A stretch of 16,789 nt of DNA, taken from NCBI GenBank assembly GCA_026770575.1, contig MU657585.1, positions 5,727-22,515 of the forward strand, in the 5' to 3' direction. Numbering within the stretch: the first letter of the stretch is position 1; each line of letters starts with the position of its first letter. The notes below the pieces were generated by a model, which saw only the letters and a list, made by a program, of their open reading frames with translations, did no database searches and had not been told where the DNA came from. The stretch is from Pelagophyceae sp. CCMP2097 (Eukaryota > Sar > Pelagophyceae). The translations under genes were made by a program, and so were the position numbers. This document shows positions 8,308 to 16,789 of this stretch, one piece after another.

Positions 8308-11300
8308 GCGGCTCGTCGTCCGGAAAGCGCGGTGCGTGGCGCCGTTTTTTTGGCCGGCCCCCGCGTCGGGCGGTGGGTCGATCCCTGGTGCGGCGCGCCG
8401 TTGACGCGCAACCGTGTAGCGATCGGAAATACAAGCAGTCGGCCAAGGAGGCTTTGGCGCGGCACGAAGCGGCTTTTGCGGTCGAGGCCGAAGCGCTCCG
8501 CGCGGCATGGGACGGCGTCGGCGAGCTGGTGGACGCGTGGCGCGCGCGCGAGGCCGCGCAACGGCAGCCCGTTGCGCCGGAGCCGCAGCGCGGCGGCGGC
8601 GCGCGGCGGCCGTCGCGGGCGAAGCGGGCCACGTTGCTGCGGCACGGCACCGGGGGGACCGACTCGTCGTCGATGTTCGGCACCGCGCACCGGCCGCTGT
8701 CCAAGGCGACTGGCTCGTCGCGGCTGCTGGCGGGCGCCTCGTCGCGCTTGATGGACGTTGCCGAGGTCGGCGACGACGCGGCGGCGGGCGACGGGCAGCC
8801 TCTCTCTCCCGCAGGATCCAACGGCGGGTCCGCGAGGCCTTTTTCGGGCAGCGCCGACGACGAGCGAGCGATGCGCGGGGGAAGCTATCGCTCCGAGGAG
8901 GGCGAGACGCTGCAGTCGCACGGCGAGACGCTGCAGACGCACGACGAGACGCTGCAGTCGCAGGGCTCACGGCGGTCGACGGGGTCTCGGGGGTCGCTGC
9001 GCAGGGTCCAGCCCAGCCGGTCCTGCGAGGCCGCCGAGTTGGCGGAGGACGGGACGGTCGTCGGCTACCTCGCGGTGCACTGGGGCGCCGTATCGTACAA
9101 GCCGACGCTGGACCTGGCCGGGAAGCAGCTCAAGGGCGAGGTCTCGCCCGCGCTCTTCCAGCTCCTCAAGGCTGTCGACTCGTTTGACCTCCGCGGCAAC
9201 GACTTTGACGCCGCCAAGCCGCTATGCCTCGTCGCGCAGGCGGCGACGCGGCTCAAGGCCGCGCGCTACCTCCGCCTCTTGGCGGACGAGGCGCCCGTTT
9301 CGGCGCCGTGGGGCAGCTCGCAGTCGGCGCGATCCACGCGGTCCGTCGAGTCGGCGGCGTCCAAGCCCGGCGGTCAGGGCGGCGCGGGCTTACCGGGCAG
9401 GCCGCCGCTGAGCCGGAGCGGCACCGCGGAGCGCTCGAGCGCCCGGGGCAGCGCCAAGGAGAGGTTTCTCGCCTCGGACACGCGCGGCGGCGCGGCGGCG
9501 GCCCTCGACATCTTCGACGGGGGCACCGTCATCCCCGAGGGCCTCTCCTGCCCCGACCTCCTCGAGCTCGAGATGCCCGGCCGTTTGGCGGCGGAATACG
9601 GGCCCGAGGCGAATTCGCGCGTGGGCGGCGGGCCCGCCTCCCCTCTGCCGCGCAGGCCCGGCGCGCTGCCGCTCCTCGCGTCGCCGCGCACGCTTGGCCT
9701 GGCCCACCTCGGCGCGTCGCGGCTGCGGCGCCTCGCGCTCCCCGGGCAGCGCCTCGACGGCTGCGCGCTGTCGGACCTCCTGGGCGAGCTCGCCGGCGTG
9801 CGAGAGACGCTGCGCGAGCTCGACCTGAGCGGCAGCCGCTGCGGCGGTACCCTCGAAGGCCTCGCCGACTTCCCAGGCCTCTGCGAGGTCTTCCTGAGCG
9901 GCTGCGACCTCGAGGGCGGCCTCGACGGCCTCAAGGCGCTCCGCGGCGCGCGCATCCTCTGCCTGCACCACAACGGCCTCGACGCCGTGGCGCGAGACAC
10001 GTTCGACTGCATGCCCCAACTCCACGCAGTCTTCCTCCACCACAACAAACTTTCCGGCCCCGTGCCCGCGCCCGCTAGCGTCCTCGCCTCGGTGCGGCAC
10101 TTTTGGCTCCGGGCCAACCCTGCCCTCGAGCCCCTCGAATGGGAAGGCTTCGTCGCACTGACGCGGGCGCTCCCAAACGCCGAGATCCAGCTCGACGCCG
10201 TGCCCGCGCCGCCGTCGCCGCCGCGCGGCGCGTCCGCGCGGGCGGCGTCGTTCGACGACCGGTGCGAGCTCTTTGACCTCAATGCACCGCCGGCGTCGTT
10301 CCACACGCGCGCCGTCGCGCTCGAGCGGCTGCTCCTGGAGCAGGCGCCGTCCGAGGCGAATGCGGTGCCGAGCGCCGACGATTTACGCCTCGCGCTCGTC
10401 TGTGCGGCCCTCGCCGACGCCCCGGACCGCCTCGACGCCGCGGCGCTGCGGCGGCGCGTGGCCTACGACGAGTTTGCGGCCCTCGCATCGCAAGGCGACG
10501 ACGCGCTGACGGCGCGCGATTGCGCGCTGCTCTGGGACCGCGTCGCGCTGCGCGGCGGCGCCGGCGCGGCCGCGCCCGGCGAAGCGCCAGAGGCGAGCGG
10601 CGGCGCCACCGTGGCGCTCGAGGACCTCGTCGGCACGGTGCGGCGGCTGGCGGAATCGCAGTGGCTCCGCGCGGTGGAGCCCGACGCCGTGCGCCGCGCG
10701 AGCGCGGCGCTCGTTTCGGTGAGCGGCGGCGCCGTGGCGGACCCGCTGGACCGGCGGCCGGGCGAGGCGGTGGCCGAGTTCTGCTGCCGGCTCATGCTCC
10801 GTGCGACGCCGCGCGGCGCCGGCTGGGGGCCGCTCCTGGCGCGCTTCCAAGGCGACGCGCCGGTGACGCGCGACGCGCTGCGTCGCGTCCTTCGCCGCGA
10901 CGTTGGCCTCGGCCCACGCACGTTGCCCGACGCGCTCCTCGAGTTGTTCTGGCGCGCGATGGACCGCGCGGGCTCGGGCGACGTCTCAAAGGCCGACTTT
11001 GCGGCGTTTCTGCGCGCCGGCGACCCCGCCGAATCGGCCGCGCGGCCGCCGAGCGCGCCCGTCGGCGTCGTCGAAGCCGCTCTGGCTGTGGCGTGGGCGT
11101 TAGCGCGCGACCGCTTCGCCGGCGACTGGTTCAACCTGCTGACCAAGTACGACCGCGACGGGCGGCAGAGCATGGACTCTACTGAGTTTGCGGTCATGGC
11201 GAAGCGCGAGCTCCAGCTCCAGCTGCCGCCCAAAGACCTCGCGGCGTTCTTCGACGCGGCGCGGGCCACGCTCGCCGCCGCGACGCTCGGCGCCGCCTCG

Positions 11301-11900
11301 CCCGGCGCCAAGACGCCGTCGCGCGCGGCGGCGGCCAAGGCGATGCGCTTTGGCGAGATCCCGCTCGGCCGCCTCGCGGGCCACCTGAACCGCCACTTGG
11401 CGCCAGTGAAAAGCAAAATCGATTCCATCCCGCAGCGCACCGAGGCTTTGGTCCTGCACCGCATCCTCGCCCTGGGCAAGAACGGCACCGCGCAGTCTGC
11501 GTTCCGCGAGTTTGACGCGGATGGCTCTGGCACGCTCTGCTCCGTCGAGTTCCGCAGAGTCCTGCGCCGACTCTTCGACAAGAGCCAAGTCGGCGACAGT
11601 GACATCAACGCCATCTGGGCAGGCATGGATTCGGACCGCAGCGACAGCGTCACCATGGACGAGTTGGCGACGTACATCCGGAGAAGGGTGAAAGACCTTG
11701 CGCCGCTGATCGAAGACCTCGCCCGGCCGAAGAGGCGCGCGTCCCTCGGCGCGCTGCTGCAGTTCGCCGGCGCGCCGAAACGCAACGCCGCCCCGCCCCC
11801 GAGCCCTCGGGAGCCCTCGGCGAGCCCGCGCGCGCTCCGAGCGAGCTTTGGCGTCACCGGCGACGGCGGGGTCGACACCGTCGCCGAGGAATCGGACTAA
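8308..11900 (+). CDS. Leucine-rich repeat and EF-hand protein (probable 3' part of the same gene)
   Basis: The frame is open from the TAG at 8256-8258 to TAA 11898-11900. Its first in-frame ATG is at 8670, although 8415-8670 already looks coding (a charged helix, AKEALARHEAAFAVEAEAL). This argues for splicing from the gene at 6780. Candidate donors are at 8203 (phase 1) and 8250 (phase 0); candidate acceptors end at 8307 (phase 1) and 8303 (phase 0), giving introns of 105 or 54 nt. Order of parts: helical start; Ser/Arg-rich linkers with a 3x7-residue repeat; an LRR-like segment at 9090-9260 (LDLAGKQLKG, FDLRGNDF); a Ser/Gly-rich linker; LRRs at about 9690-10200 (LRELDLSGSRCGG, ILCLHHNGLDAV, AVFLHHNKLSGPVP); then EF-hands. 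Loops at 11151-11186 (DRDGRQSMDSTE), 11514-11549 (DADGSGTLCSVE) and 11628-11663 (DSDRSDSVTMDE) look functional; 10962-10997 (DRAGSGDVSKAD) is weaker. No membrane segment is seen. It is probably a calcium-sensing scaffold; partners are unknown. Confidence 0.8.
8901..8963 (+). repeat. Three tandem 21-bp coding repeats (7 residues each)
   Basis: Three exact-length units at 8901-8921, 8922-8942 and 8943-8963 encode GETLQSH, GETLQTH and DETLQSQ. They differ at only a few bases, so the expansion is recent or the tract is kept uniform. The repeat lies inside the Ser/Arg-rich linker of the LRR/EF-hand frame and keeps it open. Copy number may vary between strains. Confidence 0.85.
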
Positions 11901-12000
11901 GTTCTTTTGTATACACACCGAGCCATCCCCACGCCTTATCGATTCGGCAGACGATACCGCAGCGGGGAGGCGTCTGTATAGTGCTTCCGATTAGGGATCC
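11901..12000. terminator. Short spacer between convergent genes
   Basis: The stop codons of the plus-strand LRR/EF-hand gene (11898-11900) and the minus-strand RAP gene (12003-12001) are only 100 bp apart. Both 3' ends must be processed within or across this spacer, so the transcripts may overlap. No canonical AATAAA signal is visible on either strand; a T-rich run (gttcttttgtatac) follows the plus-strand stop. The 3'-end role is inferred from gene orientation only. Confidence 0.35.
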
Positions 12001-15000
12001 CTAGACGAGGAGCGCGGTGGTGTTGTGGTTGGCGCGCGTCTTGCGCGATTGTGGGCCGTCGGCCCGTGGGTCGAGGCGCGCGGCCGGCGCGGCGAGGGGC
12101 GGCTCGACGAGGCGGAGCTTGCGGCGGAGGTAGGCTTCTTGGTCGCTCGCGTGGTACAAAGCGTCCCACTCAAAGTACGGCACGCGGACCAAGCGCCAGG
12201 CCAGGCCGCGCAGGAGGCGCTCTTTGCAGTTGGACTTGCCGTCCAAGACGCGCGCCGAAAAACCGCGCGGCCCGGCGGCGTAGCGCGTCGAGTTGGCGCC
12301 GCCGTCCTCGTAGTGCGTCGGGCCGTCCACCTCGACGGCGAGGCGCTCGGCCGGCTGCGCCATGTCGAGCGAGATGCCTTCGGCGGTGACGTGCTCGAAC
12401 TCGTGCGCCCAGCCAATGCGGCGCAGGGCGTCGCTCACCGCATGCTGCGTCTGCAACGGCCGCGGCGGCTGCTGCGGCCGCGCGTCCGGCGCCGCGGCCG
12501 CGCCCGGCGCCGCGGCGGCGTGCGCGGCGGCGGCGGCGCGGAGGCGCGCCTGGAGCCGGAGCCAGGCGGCTTCGGGCGTGGCGGCGCCCGCGGAGTCGAC
12601 GGCGGCGGCCTGCTCGACGTAAAACGCGGCGGCGTGCAGGAGCCGCGCCGCCGCCTGCGGCGAAAAGTCCCCTACGTCGCGGCGCAGCGCAGAGTCCGCG
12701 GCGGCCGCGTAGAAATCCGCCACGGCGCCGTCGATTCGCAGCTCGGCACGCGCGACGGCGTAAGCAAAAGTCGCGAGCTCGCAAGCGGTGAACGCGTCGG
12801 CCTTGCCCGCGGCCGCCGCGGCCGCGGCGCAGAGGACGCCGTCCGCGAGGGCGTGCGCGTTCGCGCGGTCGGGCGCCGGCGCGTCGTCGGCGGCGAGGGT
12901 GAGGGCGGAAAAGGCGAGGGCAAGGCTAGCCAGATTCTGCGGGTTGAAGCCACCGAGGCGCCGCTGTGACTCGTTTGCCACGGCCCGAAAAATTTCCAGC
13001 GGCAGCCGGCGCATGTGCGGCAGCGCCGGCGCGAACGCCGCCGCGACGTTTGCCAGGCCCCGCGGCGAAAACTGCGCCGCCTTGGTCGCCACGGCGCGCG
13101 CAATCGCGGAAAACAGCGTCAGCCGCGCGGCGGCGGCGGCGTCCGTCCCGTCGGGCGCGCCGGCCCAGAACGGTGCAAAGGCCGACGCGACTACCGTCAG
13201 CGCCTGCGGCGTCAAAGCGTCGACTTTGACTGCGGCCTCGCGCGCCAGCGCGTCGAAGAGGCCCGGCGGCTGAACGCGCGCGCGCGTGAAGGCCCAGGCC
13301 ACGTTGGAGAGCTGCTGCGCGTTCAAGCGCTTGGCGCCGCGCGCGCACTCGTCGCCGACGGCGTCGAGCAGCGCGCGCTCGTGGTACGTCATGGGCGCGG
13401 TTCCGCCGAGCGTCGCGTAGGCCCAGGCCAGGTTCGCCAGCGCCTGCGGCTTGAGCGCGGCGCGCTCCAAGATGCAGGCGCGCGCGATGACGTCGAGGAG
13501 CCTCGGGGCGCGGACGCGCAGTTTTGCAAAGGCCCAGGCCAGGTTGGACAATTCCTGCGGCTTGAACGCCCCAGAGACGATGAGCGGCGGCGCCGCCGCG
13601 GCCACGCGCTCGAAGAGCAGCACCACGTGCGCGCCCGCCCGCGGAGCCGTGCCGCCCGGCGATGACACGAACGCGTCGTCTTCAACCAAGTTGGCGTAGG
13701 CCCAGGCGACGTTCGCCAGGCCCTGCGGCCCAAACTCTGAAACGCGCCCCGCCGCCTCGACGGCGAGCGCGTCGAAGAGCGCCATTTGGGCGCCTCGCCG
13801 CGCGCCCGCCGGGTACCACGAGGCGAGGCTAAGCGCCCACGCGACGTTCGCCAGGCCCTGCGCTGAAAAGCTGCCGAGAATGGGCAGGGACCGCTCTGCG
13901 AGGGCCTCGAGGCACTTCTCTACGTCGGGCGACGCGCGCGTCGGGCCGATTTCCGCGCGGCCGAGGTGCCTCGCGAGCGCCCACGCGACGTTGGCGAGCT
14001 CGTGTGCTTCAAAGTCGCCCACGTTCGCTGCAACGACCCCCGAAACGGCGTCGAAGAGCGCGGTGTCGTCCCGGGGCCTTTTCTCCGGCGCAGACCGCCG
14101 CCGCATAGAGTCGTCGCCGGCGCCGTCGTCGTCGTCGCGGCCCGCACGCGTCTTCGCAAACGCCCACGCCAGACTCGCAACCTCGCGCGGCTTGAACAGC
14201 TGCGGGGCCGCCGCGCCGTCCCGGAGCTGGAGCTGCATGCGCGCCGTGGCCTCGCGGGAGACGGCGGCAAAGAGGTTGTCGACGCTCTCCGCGCACACCG
14301 CGGGCGCGCGCTTCAGGCGCACCGCCGGCGGGAAGTGGTCCCAGGGCGCGGAAAAACCGTCGACGACGGCGCGGCGCGGCGGCGGCGCCGCGGGTGCCGA
14401 GACGGCGTAGGCCCAGACGGTGTTGGCCAGCGCCTGCGGCGTAAAGCCGCATACGTCGCGCGCCGCTTTGGACGCCAGCGCGCCGAAGAGGTGCGGCGCG
14501 CCGTGGCGCAGCGTCGCAAAGGCCCAGACCGTATTCGACAGCGCGTGCGCGTCGAACTCGTCGGCGCGCGCGGCCGCCGCCGCGGCCACGGCGTCGAGGA
14601 GCGCCGCGCGGCGCGCGTTGGCGGCGACGTCGCCGGCGGGCCACGAGGCGCAGGCCCAGACGAGATTCGCCAACTCCTGTGCCTTGAACTCGCCGACGCG
14701 GGCGCGCGCCGAAATGATGATCGCGTCCATGAGCAGCGCCTCGTCGGCCCCGCCGCACCGCGCCGCCGCCAGAGCCCACGCCGTGTTCGAGAGGCCCTGC
14801 GCGCTAAACGCGCCAACACAGTCCGCGCCGCGCCGCGCGAGCGCGGAAAAGACGGGCGCGTAGACGCCGTCTTTGTATGGCGCGCCGCTCCGCTGCCGCG
14901 CCTCGGCGTCGCCGCGGCGGAGCTTGGCGAGCGAGTGCGCCGTCGACGCGAGCGCCTGCGGCTGGAAGTCGGAAATGCGCAGGAGCGTCACCTTGGCCAG

Positions 15001-15911
15001 CGCCGCGACGACCGCGTCGCGCGCGTCGACGACCGCCGCGCGCTTGTCGCCCGCATCGCCCGCAGCTTTTCCGCGCGACGCGACGTGGAACCGCCACGGC
15101 GTGAGCTGCGCGAGGCCCCAGCAGACATTGGAGACCTCGCGCGGGCCCCACTCGCGGAACCGGAGGGAGAGGTGCGCCGCGGCGCCGCGGAGGAGCGCGT
15201 CCGCCTCGTCGCCTTCGTCGGCGTTTGCGGCGGCGGCGCACGCCTTGCCGAGGCGGTGCAGGGCCGTGGCAAAGTTGACGGCGCCAAAGTGCGCGCCGTG
15301 CTCCTCGTAGAGGCTGAAGATGTCGGCGGCCGTGCGGCTCGCGACGAGCGCGTCGTTGACCAGCCGCTGCCGCGCGCGCCGCTGCGCCGTCGCCTCGGGC
15401 GACGCCGCGGGCGACGGCGCGGGCGCGGGCGCAGCGCCGCGCCGCGGCCGCGGCGGTCGCGGCGCGGCGTTGCGCTTGACGGTCAGCGGGCGTCCGGCGA
15501 CGACAATCGAGCCGCGGACCAGGGTCGCTTCAACTCCGCCTCCGACGCGCACGAACGCAAAGCCGCGACCGCGGCCGGCGCCGTCGCGCGGCACCGCCAC
15601 GCTCGCGACGGCGCACCGCTCCTCGAACCTAGCCGGCGCCGCGCGTCGGGGGCCGCGCGCGGCGCCCGGCCCACGCCGCAGTCGCTGCGAAGAGCGCGCG
15701 GGACGCCGCGGTCGCACGCGCTGCGCAGCTCGTCGGCCGTCGTGTCGAAGTCGACGTTGCTCACGAAGAGGACGTCGCCGTCAAAGGCCCCTTGGCCCGA
15801 GGCCGGCTCCGGCGGTTTCGCCGCCGCCGCGGGCCGGCGCATCGCGGCCCGCGGCCGCCGGACCGGGCCGTTGAGCGCGACGACGCACGCGACGACGGCG
15901 AGCAGCCGCAT
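12001..15911 (-). CDS. RRM-OPR-RAP RNA-binding protein, probably organelle-targeted
   Basis: Two exons, 15911-15718 and 15628-12001, joined across an 89-nt GT-AG intron (gtgcga...ggctag, phase 2), give 1273 residues. The start ATG at 15911 begins a hydrophobic leader (MRLLAVVACVVALNG) followed by an Arg/Ala/Pro-rich stretch, like a signal plus transit peptide. An upstream ATG at 15941 is less fitting. Residues 46-116 form an RRM: RNP2 (VLFVSN) is in exon 1 and RNP1 (RGFAFVRV) in exon 2, so the fold only exists after splicing. From about 178 to 1070 come at least 18 helical repeats with the core F-x-P/A-Q-x-L-A/S-N-x-A-W-A-x-A (for example AFKPQELSNLAWAFAKL), as in OPR and FASTK-like proteins. 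Residues about 1155-1236 are a RAP domain (ERLAVEVDGPTHY, then CKERLLRGLAWRLVRVPYFEW). Such proteins bind specific plastid or mitochondrial RNAs and control their processing or stability. The RNA target cannot be read from sequence. Confidence 0.9.
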
Positions 15912-16337
15912 GCCGGGGGCCACGTGCCCGTGCCGGACCACACCTCAACACAGCCACGTGCGAATCGCCGAAACGACTCGGAAGCCCGCCTCGACACGGA
16001 CGCGGCCGGCGAGGAGCCTCGACACGGAGCGCGCCGCGGGAGGCGTCGTCGAGCCGCGAAAATTTCCCCACAGAGATGAAGAAAAACTTTCCGAGAAAAG
16101 AGCGGCCGGAGGAGCGGCAGGAGCTCGCTGTCACAACCGACGAGGGCGCAAACCAATAGGAAGCTTATCTTAAGGGCTGTACACAAAATTCTGGTGGATA
16201 ATGATAATGGGCCCGGGCTCCTAGGGTCGCCACGTCCCCGGCAATGTCCGTCGCCCCCCCGACATAAGGCCCGTTAAACGGAATCGAAATATAGTACTCT
16301 GGGTTTTCCGACCCCGGCCCAGCCTCCCCAGGCCCCC
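15912..16337. other. Upstream region of the RAP gene; no gene seen
   Basis: This 426-bp stretch lies upstream of the minus-strand RAP gene and must hold its promoter. On that strand an ATTGG (CCAAT-box complement) lies near 16152-16156, about 240 bp upstream of the start. An AT-richer segment (aagcttatcttaag, ggataatgataatgg) is at 16160-16210. No frame here has convincing codon bias, and the long plus-strand frame that extends into it is an antisense shadow of the RAP gene. None of the sequence motifs can be tied to a function. Confidence 0.4.
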
Positions 16338-16657
16338 GCCGCGCCCGCGCCCCTTCCAGGCCGCCCCGGGTCGCAGCGGAGTTGCGAGTTGGTGGTGGTC
16401 TGAAGATTCCGGGTTCGAGTCCCGGAAGAGTTATTTTCTTTTAGCCGCGCCCGCGCCCCCTCCCAGGCCGCCCCGGGTCGCAGCGGAGTTGCGAGTTGGT
16501 GGTGGTCTGAAGATTCCGGGTTCGAGTCCCGGGAGAGTTATTTTCTTTTAGCCGCGCCCGCGCCCCCTCCCAGGCCGCCCCGGGTCGCAGCGGAGTTGCG
16601 AGTTGGTGGTGGTCTGAAGATTCTGGGTTCGAGTCCCGGAAGAGTTATTTTCTTTTA
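16338..16657 (+). repeat. Three 107-bp tandem copies of a tRNA-like element
   Basis: Copies start at 16338, 16444 and 16551 (period 106-107 bp) and are almost identical. Each has a D-arm-like hairpin (TCGCA, loop gcggagt, TGCGA; 16371-16387 in copy 1), a degenerate middle, then gaagatt and a perfect T-arm (ccggg ttcgagt cccgg; 16409-16425, 16516-16532, 16623-16639). A ttattttctttt run (16431-16442 and equivalents) follows and would terminate Pol III. The T-arm contains the B-box ggttcgagtcc. The part from gaagatt to the T-arm resembles eukaryotic tRNA-Arg. No 5' strand pairs with the expected acceptor aagagtt, and the anticodon arm is about two bases short, so a normal tRNA is unlikely. A tRNA-derived, SINE-like or pseudo-tRNA satellite is more likely. 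Copy 3 has one T-arm change (ctggg, still pairable). Confidence 0.75.
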
Positions 16658-16659
16658 GC

Positions 16660-16789
16660 ACCACCAACTCGCACCTCGCGTCGACTTGCAAGTCGACGGC
16701 CGCCACCAACTCGCACCTCGCGTCGACTTGCAACTTGACGCGAGCAAAAGCTGCCTCCGCGCGTCGACTTCCAACTTGACGTGAGCAAA
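16660..16789. repeat. 41-42-bp tandem repeat with 20-bp palindrome, runs off the window
   Basis: The unit ccaccaactcgcacctcgcgtcgacttgcaa starts at 16661 and 16703, and a truncated related unit with cgtcgactt follows at 16762 (spacing 41-42 bp). In the first unit the sequence cgtcgacttgcaagtcgacg (16679-16698) is a perfect palindrome; in later units it has decayed to cgtcgacttgcaacttgacg. The start, accaccaactcgc (16660-16672), is the exact reverse complement of gcgagttggtggt inside each tRNA-like copy, so the two arrays are related in opposite orientation. The array continues past the window edge. No coding frame or function is seen. Confidence 0.7.

Noticed and set aside
13966..16173. A 735-codon plus-strand open frame antisense to the RAP gene
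   Set aside because: It is Arg/Ala/Gly-rich without domain structure and exists because the opposite strand has strongly G/C-ending codons. The minus strand carries clear RRM, repeat and RAP motifs.
16371..16434. A complete functional tRNA-Arg gene
   Set aside because: The T-arm and a D-like arm are good, but no 5' acceptor strand pairs with aagagtt and the anticodon arm is too short, so only a tRNA-like element is claimed.
16338..16789. CRISPR-like repeat array
   Set aside because: Units are contiguous tandem copies with no unique spacers and contain tRNA-like structure; the genome is eukaryotic.

Overview
This window looks like nuclear DNA of a very GC-rich, gene-dense eukaryotic microalga. 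The protein-coding parts use almost only G/C-ending codons. Several genes can only be read by joining frames across short GT-AG introns (52-140 nt), with matching phases on both sides of each junction. The gene content is a large organelle-type RNA-binding protein (RRM, 18 OPR-like repeats, RAP domain), a ciliary-type protein with PGYxGxxP motifs, and large calcium-binding EF-hand proteins. This suggests a flagellated phototroph; a pelagophyte-like stramenopile is my best guess, but that is inference and not proof. No bacterial, plasmid or viral gene was recognised.

Layout. Positions 1-1270 are AT-richer and repeat-rich, with a nearly perfect fold-back element of about 270 bp (889-1157) and no convincing gene. 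A short orphan coding fragment follows (1275-1556, +). Two minus-strand genes lie head to tail: a four-exon gene with a PDZ-like C-terminus (1830-2685) and an unrecognised gene with an acidic stretch (2872-3561). A divergent intergenic region (3562-4192) carries repeated GC-rich motifs. Next is a three-exon plus-strand gene for a small two-membrane-segment protein with AFxxW repeats (4193-5309), converging on a four-exon minus-strand gene for a PGYxGxxP ciliary-type protein (5564-6551). That gene is divergent, across 228 bp, from an EF-hand gene (6780-8258), whose last exon is in the same frame as a large LRR/EF-hand reading frame ending at 11900. The two are probably one gene encoding a protein of about 1,600 residues, with one in-frame TAG hidden in a small intron. 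It converges on the RRM-OPR-RAP gene (12001-15911, -). The right end (16338-16789) holds three 107-bp tandem copies of a tRNA-like element with Pol III B-box and T-run, followed by a 41-42-bp repeat array containing a perfect 20-bp palindrome.

How it fits together. Most genes are ordinary single-copy eukaryotic genes with no operon logic. The divergent pair at 6.55-6.78 kb (ciliary-type protein and EF-hand protein) is the only arrangement that hints at shared regulation. The most unusual items are the RRM+OPR+RAP architecture, the internally duplicated EF-hand/LRR protein with a GC-AG intron inside an EF-hand loop, the two-membrane-segment AFxxW protein, and the tandem tRNA-like array. All exon models were built by eye and none has been checked against transcripts.
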